This document shows, in pieces, positions 28,891 through 37,792 of a stretch of 64,000 nucleotides of DNA (position 1 is its first letter; every line of letters begins with the position of its first letter). The position numbers and the translations under genes were made by a program. The stretch is from the NCBI RefSeq assembly GCF_000427665.1, contig NZ_KE386572.1, positions 4,588,373 to 4,652,372 on the forward strand. The letters run 5' to 3'. Under the pieces are notes generated by a model. The model saw only the letters and a list, made by a program, of their open reading frames with translations. It did no database searches and was not told the origin of the DNA. Source of the DNA: Geminicoccus roseus DSM 18922. Lineage in GTDB: Bacteria; Pseudomonadota; Alphaproteobacteria; Geminicoccales; Geminicoccaceae.

Positions 28891-29889
28891 ATGTCATCCA
28901 TGGCCGTGCTGGTCACCGGCGTTGCCGGGTTCATCGGTTTCCACGTCGCCCAGGCCCTGCTGGACCGGGGCGAGGAGGTGATCGGCGTCGACATCGTCAA
29001 CGCCTATTACGACCCGAGCCTGAAGGAGGCGCGGCTGCGGCAGATCGAGGGCCGCGACGGCTACCGGTTCGTGCGGGCCGACATCGCCGAGCTGGAGCAG
29101 ATCCGGGCGATCGCCAAGGAGAACGCCGAGCGGATCACCGGGGTGGTGCACCTGGCCGCCCAGGCCGGGGTGCGCCATTCGCTGACCGCCCCCTTCGACT
29201 ATGTGCGCTCCAACCTGGTCGGGCACATGGTGATGCTGGAGGTGGCGCGCCACGACCTGCCGAACCTGAAGAGCTTCGCCTATGCGTCCAGCAGCTCGGT
29301 CTATGGCGGCAACGACAAGATCCCGTTCTCGGTGGACGACCAGGTCGACCGGCCGGTCTCGCTCTATGCCGCGACCAAGCGCGCCGACGAGCTGATGTCC
29401 TATGCCTACAGCCATCTCTACGGGCTGCCGCAGACCGGCCTGCGCTTCTTCACGGTGTACGGGCCCTGGGGCCGGCCGGACATGGCCGCCTACATCTTCG
29501 CCGACGCGATCGCCAAGGAGCGGCCGATCACGCTGTTCAACCATGGCGACATGAAGCGCGACTTCACCTATATCGACGACATCGTGGCCGGCGTGCTGGC
29601 AGCGCTGGACCGGCCGCCGGAGCCGGACGCGCAGGGGGTGCGCGCCAGGGTCTACAACCTGGGCAACAACCAGCCGAACGACCTTCGGACCTTCGTGCGG
29701 ATCCTGGAGCGCGAGATGGGCCGGGACGCGGTGGTGAAGCTGGCGCCGATGCAGCCGGGCGACGTCCCCGCCACCTTCGCCGACATCGAGGCCAGCCGCC
29801 AGGACCTGGGCTTCCAGCCGGTCACGCCGCTGGAAGAGGGCCTGCCGAAATTCGTCGCCTGGTACAAGCGCTACCACGGGGTGAACTGA
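28891..29889 (+). CDS. UDP-glucuronate 4-epimerase family protein
   Basis: 332-residue extended short-chain dehydrogenase/epimerase. NAD-binding VTGVAGFIGFHVAQALLDRG, then GVDIVNAYYDPSLKEARL, typical of UDP-glucuronate epimerases making UDP-galacturonate. Catalytic Ser region YASSSSVYGGNDKIPF and YAATKRADE (YxxxK), TVYGPWGRPDMA and DMKRDFTYIDDIVAGV complete the family pattern. ATGs at 28891 and 28900 are both usable. The product would supply polysaccharide or LPS synthesis. The IS graveyard begins 80 bp downstream, so any original downstream partners may have been lost. Confidence 0.9.
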   Translation: MSSMAVLVTGVAGFIGFHVAQALLDRGEEVIGVDIVNAYYDPSLKEARLRQIEGRDGYRFVRADIAELEQIRAIAKENAERITGVVHLAAQAGVRHSLTAPFDYVRSNLVGHMVMLEVARHDLPNLKSFAYASSSSVYGGNDKIPFSVDDQVDRPVSLYAATKRADELMSYAYSHLYGLPQTGLRFFTVYGPWGRPDMAAYIFADAIAKERPITLFNHGDMKRDFTYIDDIVAGVLAALDRPPEPDAQGVRARVYNLGNNQPNDLRTFVRILEREMGRDAVVKLAPMQPGDVPATFADIEASRQDLGFQPVTPLEEGLPKFVAWYKRYHGVN

Positions 29890-29968
29890 GCCAGCGAGCC
29901 GGCGCCCTGGGCGGCCATGCACGGGCGGCGCCCGGAGCTTTCGAGGTTGCTGCCAGCGGTGGCCTTCT

Positions 29969-30889
29969 GGGCCCTGTCAGCTCTTGAGCCAGTCGAGAGC
30001 TGCGGCGAGGCAGAGGACGCCCATGAAGGCGTGGGCGGTCTTCTCGTAGCGGGTGGCGATCGTCCGCCGCTCCTTGAGCCTGGCCCGCAAGCGCTCGACC
30101 CATCGGGAGCGCTGCTCTCGGTCAGTTGCGGTAGGTCCAGGAGGGGCAGGCCACCGGCGCCTCGTGCGGTTGGGCAGGGATACCGGTCGGCTGCCCCTCG
30201 GCGGTGTGCCGACCGGTGATCCTGGGGAGATCGGATCAGCCTTCTGCCGAAGGCTGATGGTTTCAAACGCGCCCGCGCAAGGCATGGCTGGCATAGCCGT
30301 GATCCGCCACTACCCGGCGTGGTACGCCCGGCAGACGTTCCAGCAGGCCGATGGCCTGAGGCGGTTCGCGGGCCTGTCCAGGTGCCAGGCTGAAGGCAAC
30401 AGCCCGGCCGGAACCGTCGGCGATCACGCAGGCCTTGGTGCCATGGCCGCCACGAGATCGGCCAGGAGCTTCACCCGCAGGGCGCCGGGTTCCGCCGCCC
30501 CTTTTCGAGCAGCACCGGCCGCTTGCCGGCGGGCCCGGATGTTGCTGCCGTCCAGAAAAGGCCATGCCCAGCTGCACGCCTAGCTCTCAGGGCCATTGCC
30601 AGAAGCCGCTCTCGCATGCCGGGCTTGCCCCAGCGCATGAAGGTCTGCGCCGCCATCCGCCATGATCCGCCAGCAGGCCGCAGGCTGCGCCACTTCGCGC
30701 CATGCTGGCAGCGCCAGATGATCGCCTGTGCGTCTCAGATCGTGATGCTGCGACCTGCGGTGCGGGCGGCAGGCCTCGATCAAGGGTGCCAGCATCGCCC
30801 ATCGCGGATCTGTCGGCACGCCCGCCATCCACCATCCCATCCGCCGCTCATGCCGCAGATGGGGGAAGTGATCAGGAGCTGACGGGCCC
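29969..30889 (-). mobile_element. IS5-family element, inactive
   Basis: A 921-bp element bounded by imperfect terminal inverted repeats: GGGCCCTGTCAGCTCTTGA at 29969-29987 and the inverse of GGGCCCGTCAGCTCCTGA at 30872-30889 (one base missing, one mismatch). Contents are a frameshifted transposase. No clear target duplication was seen. Confidence 0.8.
29977..30840 (-). pseudogene. IS5-family transposase, frameshifted
   Basis: Transposase-like text is spread over several minus-strand frames, in order: MGWWMAGVPTDPRWAMLAPL and EACRPHRRS (from ATG 30840), MAAQTFMRWGKPGMRERLLA (about 30656-30590), MQLGMAF... through HGTKACVIADGSGRAVAFSL and LPGVPRRVVADHGYASHAL (about 30577-30280), and finally the tail SRWVERLRARLKERRTIATR...KTAHAFMGVLCLAAALDWLKS ending at 29977. 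Order and content match an intact IS5-type DDE transposase, but at least three frameshifts break it. It could only be used if supplied in trans. Confidence 0.85.
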
Positions 30890-31016
30890 TGGTCGACCTG
30901 AGCGGCTTGGCCTGGGGCACGAACAGGTCGTGCGGCAGCGGAACCGGTCGGGCGAGGAGGCCGACCAAGACTGCGAAGGGGAAGCATCCATCCGGGACGA
31001 AGATCAATGTGCAGCG

Positions 31017-32082
31017 CTAGCTGTTCGGTCCCAGGGTGTAGTGGGTCGGATCTGCGGTAAATCTGGCCGGCTGTTCGGTCCAGGTCTTGCAGATGAACTC
31101 GTAGGGCGTGAGGCCGCGCAGGCTCTTCAGGCGCCTGGCGTGGTTGTAGGCGTCGAGGAAGAGCTGCAGGTGGTGCCGGAGCTCGTCGTGGCTGCCATAG
31201 TGGTAGCGTCGGACGGTGGCATCCTTCAGCGTCCGGTTCATCCGCTCCACCTGACCATTGGTCCATCGATGGCCAGCAGGCCATCGATCCGACTCCTGCA
31301 GGGACCGCAGGCAGGAGCCTGCGGAGGGGGTGTGCCGGCTTGGTGGTGCGGTGCTCGATGCCGTGCTGCTCGCAGGCATGGTCGAAGGCGTGGACCAACC
31401 AGACGCGCGGCTCGCCCTTGGCGGCCCAATAGGCTTCCGCAGCGGCCTCGGCCACCGTGTTGGTGGGCGTACGGTCGACGAACTGGGTGCCGTTATCGGT
31501 GAGCACCGTGTGGATCCGGTACGGCACCGCCGCGACCAGGGCGTGGAGGAAGTCGGCAGCGGCTCGGCGGGTCGCCCGCTCATGTAGCTGGGCGAAGGCG
31601 AACTTGGAGGTCCGGTCGACGGCGACGAACAGGTAGAGCCGGCCCTGCTCGGTATGCATCTCGGCGATATCCAGATGGAAGAAGCCGATTGGATAGGCCT
31701 TGAAGCGGGAGCGCTGGGGTCTGACGCCATCGACCTCCAGTAGCCGGGCGATGCCATGCCGCTGCAGGCAGCGGTGTAGTGATGATCGGGTCAGGTGCGG
31801 CAGGGTCGGCTGCAGGGCGTAGAGGCAGTCGTCGAGGGGTAGGAGCGTGTAGCGTCGGAAAGCGACGATGACCGCTTCGTCCTCGACACTCAGCACGGTG
31901 GACCGCGCTGTCTTCGGTCCCATCGGCGAGTCGGTGGTGCAGGTCCGCCTGCGCCACTTCTGCACGGTGGTCGGACTGATGCCGTAGCGCCTGGCCAGTG
32001 CTCCTACGCTCGCTTCACTAGCTTGGATCGCGCGACGCACTGCCTCTGTCGTCGTGGCGCGGCCGTGAAGAACCTGGCCCAT
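31017..32082 (-). pseudogene. IS481-family transposase, interrupted
   Basis: From ATG 32082 the frame reads MGQVLHGRATTTEAVRRAIQ (helix-turn-helix), then the DDE catalytic core FFHLDIAEMHTEQGRLYLFV, FAFAQLHERATRRAAADFL, HTVLTDNGTQF and GIEHRTTKPAHP. There it breaks. The expected continuation TNGQVERMNRTLKDATVRRY and LDAYNHARRLKSLRGLTPYE, ending THYTLGPNS at 31017, is in another frame. The break coincides with 61-62 extra bases at 31266-31327. Apart from that insertion the gene looks full length (about 335 codons), so inactivation seems recent. Confidence 0.88.
31266..31327. repeat. Double-hairpin insertion inside IS481 transposase
   Basis: Extra DNA of 61-62 bp between the codons for KPAHP and WTNGQ of the transposase. 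It contains two perfect hairpins: a 10-bp stem ATCGATGGCC/GGCCATCGAT (31265-31288, loop AGCA) and an 8-bp stem CCGCAGGC/GCCTGCGG (31305-31324, loop AGGA). It resembles a small palindromic mobile element (REP- or RUP-like). Origin unknown; the exact borders are ambiguous by one base. Confidence 0.7.
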
Positions 32083-32226
32083 AGCGCGTCCTTCCAGCAC
32101 GGCTGTTCAAGTGTAGATGCCGTAACGGGCCCACGCTGGCTCTGACTGGCGGGCCGGCTGTCCCTCAGAGTGATGGCGTGTGCGGGGTCCGCACGGGTCG
32201 GCCCCAGGCATCATCGAGGGACAGCC

Positions 32227-33253
32227 ATGGAGCATGATGCCGGGATCGACGTGTCGCTGGAACGGAGCAGCGTGTGCGTGGTCGACCGCAGCGGCCGGAT
32301 CATTCGCGAGGCCAAGGTAGCGAGCGAGCCGGAGGCGCTGGTCGGCTTCTTCGGCCAGCTCGGCCTGCCGCTGGTCCGGATCGGGCTGGAGGCGGGGCCG
32401 CTCTCGCAGTGGCTGCACGCCGGGCCGACGGCGGCCGGGTTCGAGGCGGTGCTGCTGGAGACCCGGCACGTGAAGGCGGCGCTTTCGGCCATGATCGTGA
32501 AGACCGATCGCAAGGACGCCCGCGGCATCGCCCAGCTCTTGCGCATGGGCTGGTTCAGGCCGGTGCACCGGAAGTCTCCCGATGCCCAGGAGGTCCGGGC
32601 GTTGCTGGTCGGCCGCAAGCTCCTGCAAGCCAAGCTGCGGCCTGCAAGCCAAGCTGCGGGATGTCGAGCTCAGCATCCGCGGCATCCTGCGCGGCTTCGG
32701 GCTCAAGGTGGGCGAGGTCAGCAAGGGCCGGTTCGCTGCCAAGATCAACGAGCTGGTCGCTGGCCACGAGATGCTGGAGACAGTTGCCGGCGCGATGCTG
32801 CAGGCGCGCGAAGGTTTGCAATCCGAGTTCATGCGCCTGCACCGGCGGATGCTGGCCATCGTACGTGGCGATGCGGTCTGCCGACGGCTGATGACGGCAC
32901 CCGGCGTGGGCGCCTTGGTGGCGGTCACGTTCAAGACCGCCGTCGATGATCCGGAACGGTTCCACACTGCCAAGGCGGTGGGGGCTCACTTCGGGCTCAC
33001 GCCGAAGCGGTACCTGTCGGGCGTGACCGATGTGAGCGGCGGGATCAGCAAGGTCGGGGACGCGATGGTGCGCACTGCCCTCTACGAGGCGGCCAACGCG
33101 ATGCTGACCCGGACTGTCCGCGTCTCAACCCTCAAGCGCTGGGCCCTTGAGGTTGCCAAGCGACGCGGCACGAAGCGGGCCAAGGTGGCCTTGGCCCGCA
33201 AGCTGGCCGGTGTTCTCCATCGCATGTGGGCGAACGGCACCGACTTCCGCTAG
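32227..33253 (+). pseudogene. IS110-family transposase, frameshifted
   Basis: From ATG 32227: MEHDAGIDVSLERSSVCVVD (first acidic residue of the DEDD site), GLEAGPLSQWL, KTDRKDARGIAQLLRMGWF. The frame is lost after RALLVGRKLLQAKLR at about 32640 and resumes one frame over with RDVELSIRGILRGFGLKVGE, MTAPGVGALVAVTF, HFGLTPKRYLSGVTDVSGGI and GDAMVRTALYEAANAML to the stop at 33253 (transposase_20 domain). The cause is an exact 19-bp tandem duplication; removing one copy would restore a single frame of about 335 codons. Confidence 0.92.
32622..32659 (+). repeat. 19-bp tandem duplication breaking IS110 transposase
   Basis: CCTGCAAGCCAAGCTGCGG occurs twice with no bases between (32622-32640 and 32641-32659). 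Nineteen is not a multiple of three, so the duplication shifts the transposase frame. Confidence 0.95.
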
Positions 33254-33603
33254 GACAAGGAGGCTGCCGCGTAGCAGCGCACCAAGAAGAGCAGGTTTGG
33301 GACGGGGCCGAGCGGTCCCGTTCCTTCGAGGTCCCGTCGCCGGGACGCAGGAACCGGTGAGGCCGGGGGTAGTGCTGTGGGCGCTCAGCCTGGGTGAACC
33401 ACGCGCCTTAGATTGGCCCACCGGCTCCTTTCTGACCGCATGATGTGGCGGCCCTGATGCCGACCACGGACGGAAGCATGAGACCGGCGACAGGATGATC
33501 GCTCGGGGGACTTGACGCCCAACGGCCCATTACGGAAGCACTACACCCTGGGACCGAACATCTAGGTTAGCGGGGAGCGGCAGGACCGAGGGGCTTCGGG
33601 ATG
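33254..33603. other. Inter-IS DNA with IS481 tail-like fragment
   Basis: No gene. The first ~290 bp look like the non-coding 3' part of the IS110 element. At 33539-33560 a 22-base match in opposite orientation to the 3' end of the IS481 copy appears (CACTACACCCTGGGACCGAA, then CA), encoding HYTLGPN on the plus strand and then a stop. It may be the last relic of a second IS481 copy. Confidence 0.5.
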
Positions 33604-34430
33604 GCGATGGCGGATCCTCGGTTCTGCAATCCGCGGGGGTGGATCGTGCGGTGGCAGCGGGCAGCAGCGCAGGCCAGGCGGCGGCGCGGTTCGTGATCAA
33701 CCCTTTGGCGGCCATCTGGCGGATACAGCGGGTGCGCCGCACCGGAAGCACCGCGTTGACCAAGCTCCTTGGCTGTCGGTGTTTGATACCGGCTGCCCCT
33801 GGGGACGTCTTGCGGATGGCGGCGCGCACGCCGGACAACGCCCTGGCCGAGGATGCAGGCGGAACTGGCCGGGTTGAGGGTGGGCGCTGCCGTGTCGACC
33901 CTCCACCGCATCTTTCGGCGCCCTGGCCTGCGGCCCGACAGAAGAGCCCCAGAGCGGTGGAGCCGGTTGGTCCGGATCAGGACGCGCCGTTGTTGTCGCG
34001 GGCGGACCGGACAGTGCTATCTGGATGTCGGTCGTTTCTGTTCCTGGACGCTCGATTGCCAGCGGCGATCTGGGCGGCCGCCACTCACACAAGGCCTGGG
34101 AAGCCTCCACCTCGATCGCTGGCCGGCGCCAGAGGGGCATCACCGCCCGCCTGGTGCTGAACGGGTCCAAGAACGGCAGGGCGTTTCGGCCGGTATCGGC
34201 TGTTTCTCGCCTTTGTCCTGGCTTTGGGTGACATCGGGGCGCTCGACCATCGGGTCGCTTCCCAAGGGCATGGGCGCCAGGCGGCGATCGCTGCTGTCGG
34301 CGTTGGTCCTCGCTGCCTGCCGCCGCAGCCCCTACCTGAACCGGTCCGAACGGGGGGCTGCCAGGTTCGAGGCCGCGCGGCGCAGGACAGCCACGTGGAT
34401 CCGGCTGCGGTGCCATGGAGGATGAAGCCG
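33604..34430 (+). pseudogene. IS630-family transposase relic
   Basis: Transposase text survives in alternating frames: DRAVAAGSSAGQAAARFVIN and IQRVRRTGSTALTKLLG (helix-turn-helix, about 33639-33780), AELAGLRVGAAVSTLHRIFR (about 33856), then SIAGRRQRGITARLVLNGSK and NGRAF (corresponding to family text LVLDGPxNGRAF, about 34110-34190), and KGMGARRRSLLSALVLAAC followed by a degraded PYxPxxNPIE region at about 34265-34360. Many frameshifts and stops. Ends and inverted repeats were not found. Confidence 0.75.
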
Positions 34431-34432
34431 TT

Positions 34433-35323
34433 CTACGCCGAGCAGACCTCCCGGACGCATGACCGCAGCCAGCGATGGGCCGGATCGGCGTCCAGGCGCG
34501 GGTGCCAGAGCAGGGACACCGTGATCTCGGGCACGGGGAGGGGCAGCGGGAAGCTGTGCATGCCCGCCCGCAGGTTGCCGGTGTGCCGCTCGGGCACGCT
34601 TGCGATCAGGTCGGAGCCGCGGGCGAGCGCGAGCGCCGCCGCGAAGCCGCCGACCAGGGTGGCGACCTGCCGCGCCAGCCCCAGCTGTTCCAGCGCCTGA
34701 TCCACAGGTCCCAGGGCAAGGCCGCGCCGCGACGCTGCGACATGCCGGCCGGCAGCGAAGCGCTCAGGCGTGATCCGGCCCTGGCCCAGGGGGTGCCCGG
34801 CGCGCACCACGCCCAGGAAGCGGTCGCGGAACAGGGCCTGCGCCCGCACCTCCGGCCCGGTCGCAGCACCAACCACGCCGGTCTCCAGGTCGATGCTTCC
34901 ATCGCGCAGCCCGGCGCTGTCCCGCTCCGTCTTCGCGACGAAGTGAAGCCGCACGCCGGGCGCCTCGCGCCCGACCCGCGCCACGAGGCCCGGCCCGAAA
35001 TTCTCCACGAAGCCTTCGCTGGTGCGCAGCGTGAAGGTGCGGGCCAGCCCTGCCAGGTCGAGCGTCCCGACCGGGCGCAGCACCGCCGCCGCGTCCTCGA
35101 CCAGCCGGCCGACCCGGTCGCGCAGCTCCAGGGCGCGGGGCGTGGGCACCAGGCCGCGCCCGGCCCGGACCAGCAGCGGGTCGCCCATCGTCTCCCGCAG
35201 GCGGGCCAGCGTCCGGCTGGTGGCCGAGGGGCTGAGCTGGAGCCGCCTGGCGGCGCGCGCCACGCTGCCCTCGGACAGGAGGACATCCAGGGCGACCAGC
35301 AGATGGAGGTCGGGAAGCGCCAT
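34433..35323 (-). CDS. LysR-family transcriptional regulator
   Basis: 296-residue LysR-type regulator. The N-terminal winged helix-turn-helix reads DLHLLVALDVLLSEGSVARA, ARRLQLSPSATSRTLARLRE; the rest is a periplasmic-binding-protein-like effector domain (residues ~95-290). It is divergent from the neighbouring MFS pump gene, with 146 bp between the two starts, so it most likely controls that transporter in response to its substrate. The gene ends just beside the IS630 relic, but its own C-terminus looks complete. Confidence 0.9.
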   Translation of the reverse strand: MALPDLHLLVALDVLLSEGSVARAARRLQLSPSATSRTLARLRETMGDPLLVRAGRGLVPTPRALELRDRVGRLVEDAAAVLRPVGTLDLAGLARTFTLRTSEGFVENFGPGLVARVGREAPGVRLHFVAKTERDSAGLRDGSIDLETGVVGAATGPEVRAQALFRDRFLGVVRAGHPLGQGRITPERFAAGRHVAASRRGLALGPVDQALEQLGLARQVATLVGGFAAALALARGSDLIASVPERHTGNLRAGMHSFPLPLPVPEITVSLLWHPRLDADPAHRWLRSCVREVCSA

Positions 35324-35469
35324 GGGCGAAGCCTAGCACGGGCCGATGCCGATGTGGCGTCGAATGCACGGACAGACTGCAAACGATGCGCCTTCCGCCA
35401 TGCCAAAGGCCGGCTCACCTTCGCTCAAGGGCGATCCCCTTTTCGGGACGCGGCAAAGCGGGGCATGCG

Positions 35470-36909
35470 ATGAAGCCGGCGATCTTGGTGGCGGAACAGG
35501 AGGCAGTCGGGAGGGCGGCTGGACCCGGCCAGCTGCGCTGGGCGCTGGCCGGCCTTTGCTTGTCGATGCTGCTGCCGGCACTCAGCACCAGCATCGCCCA
35601 GGTGGGCCTGCCCGCCCTGGCACGCTCGTTCGACGCCTCCTTCCAGCATGTCCAGTGGGTCGTGCTGGCCTATCTTCTCGCGATCACGACCCTGATCGTC
35701 GGGGCCGGGCGCCTGGGCGACCTTGCCGGGCGCAAACGGCTGCTGCTCGCCGGGATCCTGCTGTTCACAATCGCCTCGGCGGCCTGCGGCATGGCTCCCA
35801 CGCTGGGAGCGCTGATCGCGGCCCGGGCCATGCAGGGCGTGGGTGCGGCGATCATGATGGCCCTGACCATGGCGCTGGCCGGCGGGATCGTCCCGAAGGC
35901 GCAGTCCGGAAGCGCCATGGGGCTGCTGGGTGCGATGTCCGCAGTCGGTACGGCTCTCGGTCCCTCCCTCGGCGGGTTCCTGATCGCCGGCCTGGGCTGG
36001 CGCGCCTTGTTCCTCGTGACCGTTCCCTTAGGCATCCTGGCCCTGGGTGCCGCATGGCTGAGCCTGCCGGACGAGCGGCCTGGCCGGGAAACGGCGCGCA
36101 CCGGGTTCGACATCGCCGGCACGGTGCTGCTGGGCAGCGCGCTTGCCGCCTATGCCCTCGCCATGACGATCGGGCGCGGCCAATTCGGCCTGCCCAGTCT
36201 AGCGCTCCTGCTGGGGGCGGCCCTGGCCGGCTGGCTCTTCGTCCGGGCCGAAGGGCGCACTGCGTCGCCGCTGATCCGGCTGCCGATGTTCCGCAATCCC
36301 GTGCTGCGGGCGGGGCTTGCCATGAGCGCGCTGGTCGCCACCGTGATGATGACCACCCTGGTGGTCGGGCCCTTCCATCTGGTGAGCGGGCTCGAGCTGG
36401 ATGCGGCTTCGGCGGGACTGGCGCTGACAACGGGGCCGCTGGTCGCCGCGCTGGTGGGCATCCCGGCCGGGCGGTTCGTGGATCGCCTGGGCGCGCCGCG
36501 CATGACCGTCCTGGGCCTTGCCGGGATGACGGCCGGTTGCTGCGCCCTGGCCCTGCTGCCGGCGGACCTGGGTGTTGCCGGCTATGTCCTGCCGGTCGTG
36601 GTGGTGACTGCCGGCTATGCGCTCTTCCAGACGGCGAACAACACGAGCGTCATGGCGGAAGCGGGCCTGGACCAGCGCGGGGTCGTCTCCGCCCTGCTCA
36701 ACCTGTCCCGCAACCTCGGCCTCATCACCGGCGCCTCGGTCATGGGCGCCGTGTTCGCCCTGGCCTCGGGCGCGACCGCGATCACGGCGTCCCAGCCCGC
36801 TTCCGTCGCTGGCGGCATGCGCATCACCTTCGCGGTGGCGGCCCTGCTGGTCCTGGTGGCGCTGGTCCTGGCGTTGGCGACCGCCAGGCGCACCAGGGGC
36901 GTGCAGTAG
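35470..36909 (+). CDS. MFS multidrug transporter, DHA2 type
   Basis: 479-residue inner-membrane protein with about 14 hydrophobic segments, typical of drug:H+ antiporters of the EmrB/QacA branch. Motif A is RLGDLAGRKRLLLAGI after helix 2; motif C-like sequence MSAVGTALGPSLGGFLIAGL lies in helix 5, diagnostic of exporters; ALTMALAGGIVPKAQSG follows helix 4. ATG 35470 (MKPAILVAEQ) is preferred; an upstream in-frame ATG at 35386 would add an Arg/Pro-rich tail. It lies divergent from the LysR gene, its probable regulator. Substrate unknown. Confidence 0.9.
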   Translation: MKPAILVAEQEAVGRAAGPGQLRWALAGLCLSMLLPALSTSIAQVGLPALARSFDASFQHVQWVVLAYLLAITTLIVGAGRLGDLAGRKRLLLAGILLFTIASAACGMAPTLGALIAARAMQGVGAAIMMALTMALAGGIVPKAQSGSAMGLLGAMSAVGTALGPSLGGFLIAGLGWRALFLVTVPLGILALGAAWLSLPDERPGRETARTGFDIAGTVLLGSALAAYALAMTIGRGQFGLPSLALLLGAALAGWLFVRAEGRTASPLIRLPMFRNPVLRAGLAMSALVATVMMTTLVVGPFHLVSGLELDAASAGLALTTGPLVAALVGIPAGRFVDRLGAPRMTVLGLAGMTAGCCALALLPADLGVAGYVLPVVVVTAGYALFQTANNTSVMAEAGLDQRGVVSALLNLSRNLGLITGASVMGAVFALASGATAITASQPASVAGGMRITFAVAALLVLVALVLALATARRTRGVQ

Positions 36910-36930
36910 CGGGCCGGCTGCCCCCTGGCC

Positions 36931-37686
36931 TCAGGCCGGCCAGGCGGCGGCCAGGGCCAGGAGGCAGGCGGTTTCGCAGAGCTGCTCGGTGCCGCCCACC
37001 GTGTCGCCGGTGAAGCCGCCCAGGCGGCTTCGGGTCCAGCGCTCGGTGGCGGCGAAGGCCGAAGCGGCGGCGAGGAGGGCTGCCAGGGCAGCGGCGGGGG
37101 AGGAAGTGGCCAGGGCCAGGAGGGGGATGAGGCCCAGCAGGGCGGCAAGGCCGGCGCGGGCGGGTGCCACCCGGCCGCTGGCTGCACCCAGGCCGTCGGG
37201 GCGGGCGGGGTGCTGCAGGGCCATCAGGACAGCCATGGCGGCGCGCGACAGGCAGGCGGCGGCGAGGAGGGCGGCGGCGACCCTGGCCGGGGCCTGCAGG
37301 CTGGCCAGCGAGGTGGCGCGCAGGGCGACCGTGACCAGGAGGGCCAGGGTGCCATAGGTGCCGATCCGGCTGTCGCGCATGATCTCCAGGGCGCGGGCGC
37401 GCGGCGCATGGCCGCCCAGGGCGTCGAAAAGGTCGGCCAGGCCGTCCTCGTGCAGCGCGCCGGTGACCGCGATGGTGGCGGCCAGCGCGAGGATCGCGGC
37501 GGGCAATGGCGGCAGGCCGGCTGCATCGGCCAGGGCGTAGGCCAGGCCGCCGATCGCCCCCACTGCCAGGCCCGCCAGCGGGAACGCCCAGGCGGCCCGG
37601 GACAGGCCTTGCATGCCGTGGCTCGCAGGCGCGCGGACCGGCAGGCGGGTCAGGAACTGCAGCGCTGTCTTGACGTCGTCGAGCAA
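36931..37686 (-). CDS. cobS: Adenosylcobinamide-GDP ribazoletransferase
   Basis: 251-residue cobalamin-5'-phosphate synthase (CobS/CobV), a membrane enzyme joining AdoCbi-GDP and alpha-ribazole. Family landmarks: LDDVKTALQFLTRLPV at the start, ALHEDGLADLFDALGGHAP (metal-binding region), EIMRDSRIGTYGTLALLV and GGFTGDTVGGTEQLCE near the end. Several membrane helices. The start is the TTG at 37686 because the conserved N-terminus begins there and no ATG precedes it closely. Divergent from cobT, so the two nucleotide-loop assembly genes share one 106-bp promoter spacer. Confidence 0.93.
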   Translation of the reverse strand: MLDDVKTALQFLTRLPVRAPASHGMQGLSRAAWAFPLAGLAVGAIGGLAYALADAAGLPPLPAAILALAATIAVTGALHEDGLADLFDALGGHAPRARALEIMRDSRIGTYGTLALLVTVALRATSLASLQAPARVAAALLAAACLSRAAMAVLMALQHPARPDGLGAASGRVAPARAGLAALLGLIPLLALATSSPAAALAALLAAASAFAATERWTRSRLGGFTGDTVGGTEQLCETACLLALAAAWPA

Positions 37687-37754
37687 GTCTTGTGTCCGTG
37701 CGGCCGGTCGGCGGGCGTGCAACCTGCCCGCGCGGCCACGGCCGGTAAATCCTC

Positions 37755-37772
37755 CAGGGCGCTTCCGCCCTG
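37755..37772. promoter_or_regulatory. Hairpin in cobS-cobT spacer
   Basis: A perfect 7-bp stem CAGGGCG/CGCCCTG with a CTTC loop, ending 20 bp before the cobT ATG. It could sit in the cobT leader. I could not find the other conserved parts of a cobalamin riboswitch around it. Confidence 0.3.
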
Positions 37773-37792
37773 GGCGGATCCAGCGAGGCGGG

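Larger units (their letters stand above)
32111..33546 (+). mobile_element. IS110-family element (IS1111-like), inactive
   Basis: Candidate limits are inverted sequences GTGTAGATGCCGTAACGGGCC (32111-32131) and the inverse of GTGTAGTGCTTCCGTAATGGGCC (33524-33546), which match except for a 2-base gap and a few changes. Sub-terminal inverted repeats of this kind are known in the IS1111 subgroup. About 290 bp of non-coding DNA follow the transposase inside the element. Exact ends are uncertain. Confidence 0.6.

Noticed and set aside
30702-31502. Plus-strand frame across IS5 and IS481 remnants
   Set aside because: Antisense to transposase sequence; no domain.
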